Part shown: positions 51,832-60,241 of the stretch, one piece after another
Position numbering within the stretch: position 1 is the stretch's first letter
How the letters are laid out: every line of letters begins with the position of its first letter
Assembly: GCF_000773975.1 (NCBI RefSeq)
Contig: NZ_JRUQ01000016.1
Coordinates: forward strand, 1-64,000
Reading direction: 5' to 3'
Length of the DNA stretch: 64,000 bases
Origin: Erwinia typographi
GTDB lineage: Bacteria > Pseudomonadota > Gammaproteobacteria > Enterobacterales > Enterobacteriaceae
Made by a program: the position numbers and the translations under genes
The notes under the pieces: generated by a model
Told to the model about the DNA's origin: nothing
What the model saw: only the letters and a program-made list of their open reading frames with translations
Database searches by the model: none

Positions 51832-52938
51832 TTACGCTATCGCCTGTTCGAAGCTGGAAAGTGAGGAGCAGGCGCCGCAGCGTCCACATCCCGCCTTGAT
51901 ATCGCTGGAGCGTAAACGTGCCTGACTCAGCATCTGACCCAGCGGTTGCAAAATTGACGACATAAACTGGCTGTCAGGGGCCGGATGGTGTTCCAGCGGC
52001 GTGCCGCTGATGGGCACAAAAGGCACGACGAACGGATAAACGCCAAGGCCGATCAGCGTCTTTGACAGGGACAAAATAGCGTCCGGGGTATCCCCCAGCC
52101 CTGCCAGGATATAGGTGCTGACCTGACCCCGGCCGAATACCGCTACCGCGTCGGCGAAGGCTTCAAGATACTGTTCCACGCTGACCTGGGCTTTGCCCGG
52201 CATGATACGGGCGCGCACCGCCGGGGTGACGGCTTCGAGATGCATCCCCAGCGTATCAATGCCGGCGTCTTTCATTCGCATAAACCACTTTGCATCGCCC
52301 GGCGGCTCGCACTGCCCCTGTAACGGCAAATCCACAGCGGCCTTGATGGCGATCGCACTTTCAACCAGGATGCGGGCGCCGCGATCGCTGCCGGATGGCG
52401 TGCCGGTGGTCATCACCATATGCTTCACCCCATCCAGTTCCACCGCCGATTTTGCCACTTCGGCCAGTTGCTCCGGCGTTTTGCGGGCGATGGTGCTGCC
52501 TGCCGCCAGCGACTGCCCGATAGCGCAAAACTGACAGGCCTTTGCGCGATTTTCATAACGGATGCAGGTCTGCAACACGGTGGTCGCCAGTACATCGGTG
52601 CCATGCAGCGTCGCAATCTGCGAATAGGGAATACCCTCTGCCGTCTTCCGCTCATAAAAACGTGGTTTGCGGGCGAAGCTGATCTCCTGCACCGGAATGG
52701 TGTTGTTATAAAGCCGGGTGGAACCGGATTGTTCGTGTTTCACCTGCCAGGGCGACTGGCGTGCGGAATGGGTGTAGATCGGCACCATCACCGTGACGCC
52801 GTCAATGTCCATGGCCTGGTGATCGGACGGCCCGGCACCGCCGTGACGGCTTACATGTTCCTGGCGGGGGTTGATAACGTTAACCCCCTGGGTAAGCAGC
52901 TCAGTGATCAGCTGCTGGCGAGACGGTACATTCCGCAT
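51832..52938 (-). CDS. nitD: radical SAM protein, MSMEG_0568 family (NitD)
   Basis: A 368-residue biotin-synthase-like radical SAM protein. The cluster-binding cysteines appear as C125, C135 and C138 ([15 protein letters not shown]), a C-x9-C-x2-C spacing rather than the usual C-x3-C-x2-C. A second cysteine cluster, CGRCGAC, lies about 16 residues from the C-terminus. [12 protein letters not shown] and ILAGLGDT are consistent with a SAM barrel. GGAGGAG precedes the ATG at 52938, which overlaps the nitC 3' end by 38 bp. Its reaction is unknown. Confidence 0.85.
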   Translation of the reverse strand: MRNVPSRQQLITELLTQGVNVINPRQEHVSRHGGAGPSDHQAMDIDGVTVMVPIYTHSARQSPWQVKHEQSGSTRLYNNTIPVQEISFARKPRFYERKTAEGIPYSQIATLHGTDVLATTVLQTCIRYENRAKACQFCAIGQSLAAGSTIARKTPEQLAEVAKSAVELDGVKHMVMTTGTPSGSDRGARILVESAIAIKAAVDLPLQGQCEPPGDAKWFMRMKDAGIDTLGMHLEAVTPAVRARIMPGKAQVSVEQYLEAFADAVAVFGRGQVSTYILAGLGDTPDAILSLSKTLIGLGVYPFVVPFVPISGTPLEHHPAPDSQFMSSILQPLGQMLSQARLRSSDIKAGCGRCGACSSLSSFEQAIA

Positions 52939-53899
52939 TGCGATCTCCTCCGGTTTCGGCCCCATCATCACGCGTTACCACATAGCGGGCGGGCGTGGCA
53001 TCGAGACGCAGGCTCAGCAGTTCCGGCCGGGCGTAATGCCCAACGGAATCCATCATGCGTTTGCGTTTGGTAATCAGCGCCATATCCAGATCGGCAACCA
53101 GAATCCCTTCGCCTTCGGTGAGTGGCGGCACCAGATGGCGGCCCTCAGGTGAGATAATGGCGGTGTTGCAGCCGCCGCGCAGACCCTTTTGCAGGGCGGG
53201 ATCGCTGGTCAGTTCGTTGATCTGTTCTTCTGTGAGCCAACCGGTGGCATTGATCACAAAACAGCCGGATTCCAGCGCGTGATGACGGATAGTGACGTCC
53301 ATCTGCTCGGCGAAAATCGGCCCCACCAGCGAGCCTGGAAACTGGCTGCAATGGATCTCCTCGTGCTGCGTCATCAGGCTGTAACGCGCCAGCGGGTTGT
53401 AATGCTCCCAGCAGGCTAAGGCGCCGACGAGGCCGACGGCAGTCTCGACAACTTTTAATCCAGCCCCATCTCCCTGTCCCCAGATCATGCGCTCGTGATA
53501 GGTGGGGGTGATTTTGCGGCGTTTAAGCACCAGCTCCCCGCTGCTGTCAAATACCAGCTGGGTGTTGTAAAGCGTGCCGCGATCGCGTTCATTCACCCCC
53601 AGCACCACCACGATGCCACGCAGGCGCGCCCGCTCTCCCACTGTATGGGTGAGCGGGCTGGGGACCACCACCGCCTGGTCATACAGTTTCAGATGGGCGG
53701 CTCCTGCGGTCATCGCGGGCGTGATGAAGGAGAAGTAGGGGTAATACGGCACAAAGGTCTCGGGAAAGACGATGATCTCTGCACCCTGCGCGGCCGCGTT
53801 GTCGATGGCATCCAGCACCCGGGCCAGCGTTTTGCTGGCCTCATGAAGATCTGGCGCAATCTGGGCGGCGGCGGCGCGGATAATGCGTGATTCAGTCAT
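52901..53899 (-). CDS. nitC: Nit1-type nitrilase (NitC)
   Basis: A 332-residue nitrilase-superfamily branch 1 enzyme that hydrolyses nitriles to carboxylic acids and ammonia. The catalytic triad is intact: Glu47 in [11 protein letters not shown], Lys129 in [13 protein letters not shown] and Cys163 in [15 protein letters not shown]. The context matches the Nit1C cluster, which in pseudomonads is needed for growth on cyanide as a nitrogen source. Its natural substrate is not settled; an aliphatic or cyano compound is inferred. Confidence 0.92.
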   Translation of the reverse strand: MTESRIIRAAAAQIAPDLHEASKTLARVLDAIDNAAAQGAEIIVFPETFVPYYPYFSFITPAMTAGAAHLKLYDQAVVVPSPLTHTVGERARLRGIVVVLGVNERDRGTLYNTQLVFDSSGELVLKRRKITPTYHERMIWGQGDGAGLKVVETAVGLVGALACWEHYNPLARYSLMTQHEEIHCSQFPGSLVGPIFAEQMDVTIRHHALESGCFVINATGWLTEEQINELTSDPALQKGLRGGCNTAIISPEGRHLVPPLTEGEGILVADLDMALITKRKRMMDSVGHYARPELLSLRLDATPARYVVTRDDGAETGGDRNAECTVSPAADH

Positions 53900-53912
53900 A
53901 CCGCGCCTCCGC

Positions 53913-54395
53913 TTACATCGTCCAGGTATCGATGATCACTGCATTGTCACGGACGTGAAGCAGCTTGAGGTCGAGCACGTCCAGCGGGCTGATCGGACGC
54001 ACGCCTTCCAGCAACGAAGGCTCACCGTGACCGTACAATGCCTGGAGCGCAAAGCGGCAGGCATACACTTTGCCGCCTTCAGACATAAATTTGGTCAGCT
54101 GATTGGCGTAGTTCTGGTGGCCAGGAAACGCTTCGGCGCCAATGGTCGGAAAACCGCGCTGTACGCCGAGCAGGACGCCCGGTCCATAAAGCAGCATTGA
54201 GGTTTCGAACCCTTTACGTTGCAGGCGGGTGGCCTGAAGCATATTGACGAAGCCAATGGAGCCTTCAAAAGCCACGGTATGGAAGGTTACCAGCGCCTTT
54301 TGGCCCGGCTCTGCCTTCACGTCCTCAAAGACTTTCTCTTCGTAATCGACAAAGAAATCACCCGTTTTATGGGCTGGTAAGGTAACTTTTGGCAT
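53913..54395 (-). CDS. nitB: MSMEG_0572 family nitrogen-starvation-response protein (NitB)
   Basis: A 160-residue protein starting [26 protein letters not shown], with the DsrE-like fold pattern [20 protein letters not shown] and [18 protein letters not shown]. It is the first gene of all Nit1C clusters and is described as a nitrogen-starvation response family. The ATG at 54395 follows GGGAGAA. A sigma-54-type promoter lies about 80 bp upstream. No enzymatic activity is known. Confidence 0.86.
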   Translation of the reverse strand: MPKVTLPAHKTGDFFVDYEEKVFEDVKAEPGQKALVTFHTVAFEGSIGFVNMLQATRLQRKGFETSMLLYGPGVLLGVQRGFPTIGAEAFPGHQNYANQLTKFMSEGGKVYACRFALQALYGHGEPSLLEGVRPISPLDVLDLKLLHVRDNAVIIDTWTM

Positions 54396-54472
54396 AGCAC
54401 TTTTCTCCCGGTCTTTATCGGGGGAGCCAGTCTCCCCGTTATGGCACATCGCAGGTGATGTACAGAGACTGG

Positions 54473-54488
54473 AGCAAGGTACGTGCCA
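54473..54488 (-). promoter_or_regulatory. sigma-54 promoter of the Nit1C operon
   Basis: On the minus strand the sequence TGGCACGTACCTTGCT fits the sigma-54 consensus TGGCAC-N5-TTGCW at every defined base. The start site would lie near 54462, about 65 nt before nitB. TGCAC half-sites lie upstream at 54600-54604, 54621-54625 and 54632-54636, but they do not form a full NtrC dyad. Confidence 0.75.
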
Positions 54489-54504
54489 GCAGCGGAATGG
54501 GGGG

Positions 54505-54690
54505 ATGCAATCAAGCTCCCATCAAGTGCTCAATTTATGCACAAAAAAATTTTCATCGCCTGCCAAACGCCTGGACACCGGCAGTGAACGTCGGTCAGAT
54601 GCACTGAATTGAAGCTAATTTGCACCATAAATGCACACAATGAAAATCATCATGCAATCAATGATGCAATCAATACAGAAGCTGATTGCA
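54505..54690. repeat. repeated TGCAATCA motif between nitB and its divergent regulator
   Basis: ATGCAATCA occurs at 54505-54513, 54652-54660 and 54664-54672. TGATTGCA, its inverted core, is at 54682-54689. The last three copies are clustered within 40 bp, 50-90 bp before the MocR gene. Direct and inverted copies of a short motif are typical of MocR operators. Confidence 0.6.
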
Positions 54691-54740
54691 GAATTACGTT
54701 AGCCAGGCAATAGTGGTGATAACTTCACCGTTTCGCTGGA

Positions 54741-56150
54741 ATGGCAGGCATGCTTAATAAACTCGCTAACCGCTGGAAAAGTTATCAGAGCCAGAACACA
54801 CAACGTCCGGCTTATCTGCTGATTGCAGATATCATTGCTGACGGAATCAACAGCGGTGAGTTTCAGCCTCGCGACCGCCTGCCGCCGCTGCGTGAACTTG
54901 CCATCCTGCTTTCGCTCAATTACACCACCGTTACCAGAGGCTATGCGCAAGCCAAACGGCGTGGCCTGATCGACTCACGTCCGGGGCTCGGTAGTTTTAT
55001 CCGGGGTAAGGTGCCCGCCGTGCCGCTGAGCGGTGGCAGCAGCTATGAAATGACGATGAATTCCCCGATTGAGCCGGGCCTAGAACTGGCGCAGGCAATC
55101 AGTGAGGGGGCGATCAATCTGTTCACGCAGAAGAATATCCTGAGTCTGCTGCGCTATCAGGATTTTGGTGGTCAGGCTGATGATAAAGCGATGGCAAAAG
55201 TCTGGCTGGAGAAGCAACTGCCTGCGGTAAGCATGGAAGAGATCCTGGTCGCGCCAGGGATTCACAGCACATTGGTGGGGCTGCTGACGCTGCTGTGTCG
55301 TAAGGGTGGCAGCGTCTGCGTCAGTGATTTGATTTATCCGGGCCTGAAGGCTATCGCCAGCCAGCTGAACATCACGCTGCAATCTTTGCCCTGTGATGAA
55401 GATGGACCTCTCCCTCGTGCCTTTGAATATCAATGTCAGACGGGCAGCATCAGTGCGCTTTATATCAATCCCACGATCCAGAACCCCACAACCCTGACGT
55501 TGCCATTACGGCGACGTGAAGCGCTGGCCGACGTGGCGTTACGTTACAGCGTGCCGGTGATAGAGGATGAAGCCTATGTGGCGCTGGCGACCCACCACAT
55601 TACCTCGTTCAGCGAACTGATTCCCGAGCTGACCTGGTATGTCACCGGCATGTCGAAATGCTTCGGACCGGGGCTGCGTACCGCGTTTGTCAAAGGCCCA
55701 GGCAAACGTAATACCCAGCTCCTTGCAGGGGCGCTACGCGCGCTGAATGTGATGGCAAGCCCTATTACTAACGCGCTTGCTACCCAGTGGATCGGCGACG
55801 GTACGGCTGACAGAGTATTGCAATCCGTGCGTGCCGAGTCGGTTATTCGCCAGAAAATGGCCAGTGAAATCCTGAGAGATTTCACCTACCGTGCCACCCC
55901 GCAGGGATTTCATCTCTGGCTGCTGCTGCCGCGCCATTTCAACTGGAACCCAGCCGAAATGGCCGTGAAGTTGCGTGAGCTTGGCGTGAGTGCCGTTTCA
56001 AGCGCGGCATTCTGTACCGACAATAACCCACCGGATGCCCTGCGAATTTGCCTGGGCGGTTCCTGGTCGCGCGAGATCTGCGCTGAGAATTTACAGACTA
56101 TTGCCCATGTCATGCACAATCCTCAGCATTATGGCAGTGTCATTCTGTAG
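54741..56150 (+). CDS. MocR-type regulator (GntR DNA-binding + PLP aminotransferase domain)
   Basis: A 469-residue transcription factor. An N-terminal winged helix of the GntR type (about residues 20-90: RLPPLRELAILLSLNYTTVTRGYAQAKRRGLIDSR) is joined to a class I aminotransferase-like domain. That domain has YINPTIQNPTTLTLPL, VIEDEAYVAL and the PLP-binding Lys in YVTGMSKCFGPGLRTAF. It diverges from nitB and is the obvious local regulator of the Nit1C genes; its effector may be an amine or amino acid that reacts with PLP. The start may instead be the ATG at 54750. Confidence 0.88.
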   Translation: MAGMLNKLANRWKSYQSQNTQRPAYLLIADIIADGINSGEFQPRDRLPPLRELAILLSLNYTTVTRGYAQAKRRGLIDSRPGLGSFIRGKVPAVPLSGGSSYEMTMNSPIEPGLELAQAISEGAINLFTQKNILSLLRYQDFGGQADDKAMAKVWLEKQLPAVSMEEILVAPGIHSTLVGLLTLLCRKGGSVCVSDLIYPGLKAIASQLNITLQSLPCDEDGPLPRAFEYQCQTGSISALYINPTIQNPTTLTLPLRRREALADVALRYSVPVIEDEAYVALATHHITSFSELIPELTWYVTGMSKCFGPGLRTAFVKGPGKRNTQLLAGALRALNVMASPITNALATQWIGDGTADRVLQSVRAESVIRQKMASEILRDFTYRATPQGFHLWLLLPRHFNWNPAEMAVKLRELGVSAVSSAAFCTDNNPPDALRICLGGSWSREICAENLQTIAHVMHNPQHYGSVIL

Positions 56151-56202
56151 AGTGGCGGGGGATGCTGGTGATTTGGAGGCTGATTAGAGAGGTTCGGAAT
56201 AC

Positions 56203-56227
56203 AAAAAAGCCCGCTAAGCTGCGGGCT
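56203..56227 (-). terminator. rho-independent terminator after yicC
   Basis: On the minus strand the stem AGCCCGC / GCGGGCT is followed by six T residues. It closes yicC; the convergent MocR gene ends about 55 bp away. Confidence 0.8.
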
Positions 56228-56264
56228 GGTGGGATTTTGGGTGTTGATGGTGTGTTTTTCTCGG

Positions 56265-57128
56265 TCATTCGATATTCTGAATCTGCTCGCGCATCTGCTC
56301 AATGAGCACTTTCAGTTCAATAGCGGAAGTGGTCACTTCGGCGTTGATCGATTTTGAGGCCAGGGTGTTCGACTCACGGTTGAATTCCTGCATCATAAAG
56401 TCAAGGCGTCGGCCAACGGCTTCCTTCTTCTTCAGAATGTTGTAGGTTTCCTTGACGTGCGCTTCCAGGCGGTCCAGCTCTTCGGCGACATCCACACGCT
56501 GGGCCAGCATGATCAGTTCCTGCTCCAGGCGGTTACTGTCCAGCTGCACCTGAGCGTCCTCCAGCTTGCTGACCAGGCGTTCACGCTGCCATTTCAGTAC
56601 GTCCGGCATTTGTGCGCGAACCTTACCGACCTCGGTGGTCACGCCTTCCAGACGCTGTTCAATCAGCGACTTCAGCGCTGTCCCTTCGGTTTCACGGGAG
56701 GTGATGAAGTCGTCGAGCGCTACGTCCAGCGCTTTCAATAACTCGGCTGAAATCGCATCAAGATCCTGCTCCTCCGCCGACATCACGCCAGGCCAGCGCA
56801 GGATATCGACCGGATTAATTTCTCCTTCGTCGCTCTGCATCTTGACCCAGTTAGCGGCCTGAACCAGCTGGATAGCCAGCTTCTCGTTGAGCACCAGCGC
56901 GCTTTGCGCACGGGGATCGGCATCAAAACGCAGGTTACATTCAATTTTGCCGCGCGTCAGGCGATTACGGATACGCTCGCGGATCACTGGCTCAAGGCCA
57001 CGAAACTGCTCCGGCAGGCGGATATAGGTTTCCAGATAGCGCTGATTAACGGAACGAAGCTCCCAGGCTGCGCTACCCCATTCGCCTTTGGTTTCACGTC
57101 GTGCGTAGGCGGTCATACTGCGGATCAT
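56265..57128 (-). CDS. yicC: YicC family endoribonuclease
   Basis: A 287-residue conserved protein starting MIRSMTAYARRE and ending in the family signature FMMQEFNRESNTLASKSINAEVT...IELKVLIEQMREQIQNIE. YicC-type proteins have recently been described as endoribonucleases that promote decay of some small RNAs such as RyhB. In E. coli it lies directly beside rph, in the opposite direction; here a 5-kb insertion separates them. Confidence 0.95.
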   Translation of the reverse strand: MIRSMTAYARRETKGEWGSAAWELRSVNQRYLETYIRLPEQFRGLEPVIRERIRNRLTRGKIECNLRFDADPRAQSALVLNEKLAIQLVQAANWVKMQSDEGEINPVDILRWPGVMSAEEQDLDAISAELLKALDVALDDFITSRETEGTALKSLIEQRLEGVTTEVGKVRAQMPDVLKWQRERLVSKLEDAQVQLDSNRLEQELIMLAQRVDVAEELDRLEAHVKETYNILKKKEAVGRRLDFMMQEFNRESNTLASKSINAEVTTSAIELKVLIEQMREQIQNIE

Positions 57129-57533
57129 GTTCTTTACCCGTTTTCAAAGAAAGATAAGCAGATTATAGCGGTGCGGGTGGAACCTTAACAGGTATTCAGG
57201 CGCACTCTGGAGAATTAGTTGAAGGGGAAGGCGTTTAAATACCGGATTAAGTCAGGGCGGTCTCCACAAAGAGCACTGCATAAAATATAACAGGGCGAAT
57301 TTCAGCAGGTTTTAGAAATATCAGATACAGAAGAAAAGAGTAAATGTTTCAAGCCATTTATAATAAAAAACCTCCTGAGGTATAATTATGTTTGATGATT
57401 TCTGAAATGAAAATAGTAATTTTACTAAATTCATTAAATTTTAATTATAGAAAGATCATCTTGCATCATATAATGAAAGTCATTTATCTTTAACCAGGTT
57501 CAGGGATATGTTCAGAACGGGAACGATAAATTT
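57129..57533. other. AT-rich region between yicC and the acyltransferase gene
   Basis: About 405 bp, very AT-rich in its second half, with no ORF I can support. It must contain promoters for yicC and possibly for the acyltransferase-transporter genes. The drop in GC marks the left edge of an apparent insertion. Confidence 0.6.
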
Positions 57534-59228
57534 ATGGATAATGTGGACAGTATTATCAGGGAGTTTTTTCCTCATAAGGCCATTGCTCCGTGGCTGAGGA
57601 AATTAATCAGATGGGTGTTCGGTGAAAAAAAACTCACCGCTATCCTGCAGAAAATCTCAGACAAGCAGGGGGTGGAATGGGTTGCGGCAGCAGCAAAAAC
57701 CCTCAGATTTCACTGTGAGATTGACGATGATGATTATCATAATCTTCCTCGTAGCGGTCCGGTAATCATCATTGCTAATCATCCTACCGTCATGGATGGG
57801 ATGGCCGTCATTAATACCCTTTCCAGAGTCAGAAAAGATGTGAAAATTGTCGCCAATCATGTTTTGTCTCTTATTTTTCCTGCGACGAAGTCTGTCTCTG
57901 TTGGCATCAGAAATATGCACGGGAAAATGAGCCATAAACAATTTCGGGAGATGAACGATCACCTGAAGCAAGGTGGCGTATTGGTGATTTTCCCGGCTGG
58001 GCGGCTGGCAAAACTGACTCTCAGGGGGCTACGCGAGTCACCCTGGCAGGCTGGATTTATCCAACTGGCAATGAAAAACAATGCGGCCATTGTTCCGGTA
58101 CATCTTAAAGGCTACAACACCCTTCGCTATTACCTCACCGCGTTAATCTGGCGCCCGTTATCCAACCTGATGATTATTCATGAATGCCTGCGGCATCGGG
58201 GGAAAACCCTCCGCGTGAAAATTTGTCAGCAAATCGATCTTTCCACGATCGATCGCCGTGAAATTGACTTCTCACAGACCACGTCAGAACTCCAGCGGCA
58301 TCTACAGCAGACTGGCAATAACTTGCCAGGCCTTGTGCCCACCCGGCCTCCGCTGTCTGGCCCAGTCGACCGAAGTGAACTGACTACTATTCTGGAACGA
58401 TGCGAAGTGATGAAAACGTGCTGCGATGGGAAAAGGCTTTATCTTTTTCTTTATCAGGATGAAGTTGACCTTCCCCTGCTTCACGAACTGGGGCGTCTCA
58501 GAGAGTTCTCCTTCCGCGCTATTGGGGCTGGCACTGGAGAGTTGCGCGATAACGATATCTACGATCGGCATTATTATCACGTTATCCTCTGGGATACGGA
58601 ACGGCTGGAAATTGCCGGTTCTTATCGACTGGCTCCCGCAGGGGAGCAACTGGCAAAAAAAGGCCTTGCGGGCCTTTACAGCCACAGCCTGTTTAACTAC
58701 CAACAAAGTGATTTTCCTCAGGTTGAAAAAAGTATCGAAATAGGAAGGGGCTTCATTCAGTCTGAGTATCAAAAAACCAAAGCATTAGATGAACTCTGGA
58801 AAGGCATCTTTATATTCATAAATCGCCACCCTGATTACAAATATTTGTTAGGCGTATTGTCCATACCTGGAATCTACTCACTTCAGGCCAAAAACCTTAT
58901 CGTCTGTTTTTATAATATTTACTTCCCATTCGGCAAGAAAATATGTAACTCTCAGCGGGACTACGTTGTCGATGATGAAAGTATTGCGGGGTTTTTTATG
59001 GGGGATGATATCACCAGCGACTGGAAGCGTTTAAATAAGAAGCTGGATGAGCTGAATTGTTCGCTTCCCTGGCCTTACAAACAGGCAGCGAAATGGTATT
59101 CGGACGGAGGATCAGCGATGTGCGGCTTCGTTGAAGATCACCATTTTAATACGCTGGCGGGGCTGAATTTTTGCGATATAGAAAAGTTAAAAAAAATGTA
59201 TTCACGCCACTATCTTAAAAATTCGTAA
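57534..59228 (+). CDS. bifunctional acyltransferase, OlsF-like (PlsC domain + GNAT-like N-acyltransferase domain)
   Basis: A 564-residue two-domain protein. The N-terminal PlsC/LPLAT domain has HPTVMDG (His83, Asp88, the HX4D motif) and FPAGR (153-157, a variant of FPEG). The C-terminal half (about 290-560) resembles OlsB-type acyl-ACP N-acyltransferases, with REFSFRAIGAGTGE, YYHVILWD, IAGSYRL, EIGRGFIQSEYQK and LWKGIF. This order is that of OlsF, which makes ornithine lipids in Serratia and Vibrio. The amino acid used is not known. HlyD and ABC genes follow. Confidence 0.72.
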   Translation: MDNVDSIIREFFPHKAIAPWLRKLIRWVFGEKKLTAILQKISDKQGVEWVAAAAKTLRFHCEIDDDDYHNLPRSGPVIIIANHPTVMDGMAVINTLSRVRKDVKIVANHVLSLIFPATKSVSVGIRNMHGKMSHKQFREMNDHLKQGGVLVIFPAGRLAKLTLRGLRESPWQAGFIQLAMKNNAAIVPVHLKGYNTLRYYLTALIWRPLSNLMIIHECLRHRGKTLRVKICQQIDLSTIDRREIDFSQTTSELQRHLQQTGNNLPGLVPTRPPLSGPVDRSELTTILERCEVMKTCCDGKRLYLFLYQDEVDLPLLHELGRLREFSFRAIGAGTGELRDNDIYDRHYYHVILWDTERLEIAGSYRLAPAGEQLAKKGLAGLYSHSLFNYQQSDFPQVEKSIEIGRGFIQSEYQKTKALDELWKGIFIFINRHPDYKYLLGVLSIPGIYSLQAKNLIVCFYNIYFPFGKKICNSQRDYVVDDESIAGFFMGDDITSDWKRLNKKLDELNCSLPWPYKQAAKWYSDGGSAMCGFVEDHHFNTLAGLNFCDIEKLKKMYSRHYLKNS

Positions 59229-59278
59229 TCGCACCACAGGATCTCTACCCATTGGATAGAAGAGACCGGGGAACTGTA

Positions 59279-60241
59279 ATGGAATTATGGTTGAAAATTA
59301 TATTCTTTTTAATGCTGCTGCTCAACATAACGGCGTGTGAAGATGCTGACTCTGGTCACCTTTCCGGCTATACGCATGGCGACTTTATCTATCTTTCACA
59401 TCCCCAGTCAGAAAAAATAGATCAAATCATGGTGAAGAAAGGAGATCTGGTCAAAAAGAATCAAAAACTGGTAGAAATGGAGAGTTTTGCTGCTGACAAT
59501 TCACTGCGTATTGCTGAAAAAAATCTTCAGGCTGAAAGTGCTCTGCTGCTGAATATGCAGTCCGGGGAACGTGTTGAAGAGCTGAACGTTGTGCAGTCGC
59601 AGCTGGCCCGAGCCCGCTCGGCTGCGAATCTGGCGAAGAGCCAGCTTGCCAGGAACCTGCACCTCTATAAAACCGGGGTAATTTCGGCCGTTGAGTGGGA
59701 GCGCATGTGGGACGATAGTGCGCAAAAAAATGCTCAGGTCACCGAATTGATCTCGCTTTTAGAGGCAAAAAAATTACCGGCTCGCACCGCTCAGCTACAA
59801 AACCAGGCATCGCGCGTTGACTCAGCCAGGCTAGAAAGAGACAAAGCGCAGTGGAACTATCAGCAGAACATCATTGTGGCGCCTGAGGACGCGCGCGTTT
59901 ATGACATCATTTATCATCCCGGTGAGCGGCCAACGGCTGGCAGGCCAATTATCACGCTGCTCCCACCCGAAAACGTTAAGGTCAGGTTTTATATTCCGCA
60001 GTTGAAACTGGGGTTGTTCCAGCCGGGTATGCAGGTCAGCGTACGCTGTGATGGATGCCAGCCCGTCTCCGCCACGATTAACTACATCAGCCCTCAGGCA
60101 GAATATACTCCCCCGGTTATTTACAGTACTAAGCGCCGTGAGAAGTTACTCTTTATGGCGGAAGCCGCGATTGCCAGGGAGCAGGCGAGTTTCATTAAAA
60201 TTGGTCAACCGGTCAGGGTGGAGATCGCGGCTGGTGAATGA
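59279..60241 (+). CDS. HlyD/MFP-type adaptor with a lipobox
   Basis: A membrane-fusion-type periplasmic adaptor of 320 residues. The N-terminus has a signal peptide with a lipobox (LLNITAC, Cys20). A split biotinyl-lipoyl-like domain (IDQIMVKKGDLVKKNQKLVEM, and IIVAPEDARVYDIIYHPGERPTAG) flanks a coiled-coil hairpin (about 70-180). The ATG at 59279 is chosen over a TTG at 59252. Its stop overlaps the ATPase start. YbhG/YhiI proteins are the nearest types I know; they are usually anchored by a helix rather than lipidated. Confidence 0.82.
   Translation: MELWLKIIFFLMLLLNITACEDADSGHLSGYTHGDFIYLSHPQSEKIDQIMVKKGDLVKKNQKLVEMESFAADNSLRIAEKNLQAESALLLNMQSGERVEELNVVQSQLARARSAANLAKSQLARNLHLYKTGVISAVEWERMWDDSAQKNAQVTELISLLEAKKLPARTAQLQNQASRVDSARLERDKAQWNYQQNIIVAPEDARVYDIIYHPGERPTAGRPIITLLPPENVKVRFYIPQLKLGLFQPGMQVSVRCDGCQPVSATINYISPQAEYTPPVIYSTKRREKLLFMAEAAIAREQASFIKIGQPVRVEIAAGE

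Noticed and set aside
52193-53073. plus-strand ORFs within the Nit1C cluster
   Set aside because: All are antisense to nitC and nitD, which have intact catalytic motifs.
60048-60233. N-terminal extension of the ABC ATPase from the ATG at 60048
   Set aside because: The extra 62 residues overlap the HlyD gene in another frame and show no ABC sequence; the GTG at 60234 starts exactly at the normal domain boundary.
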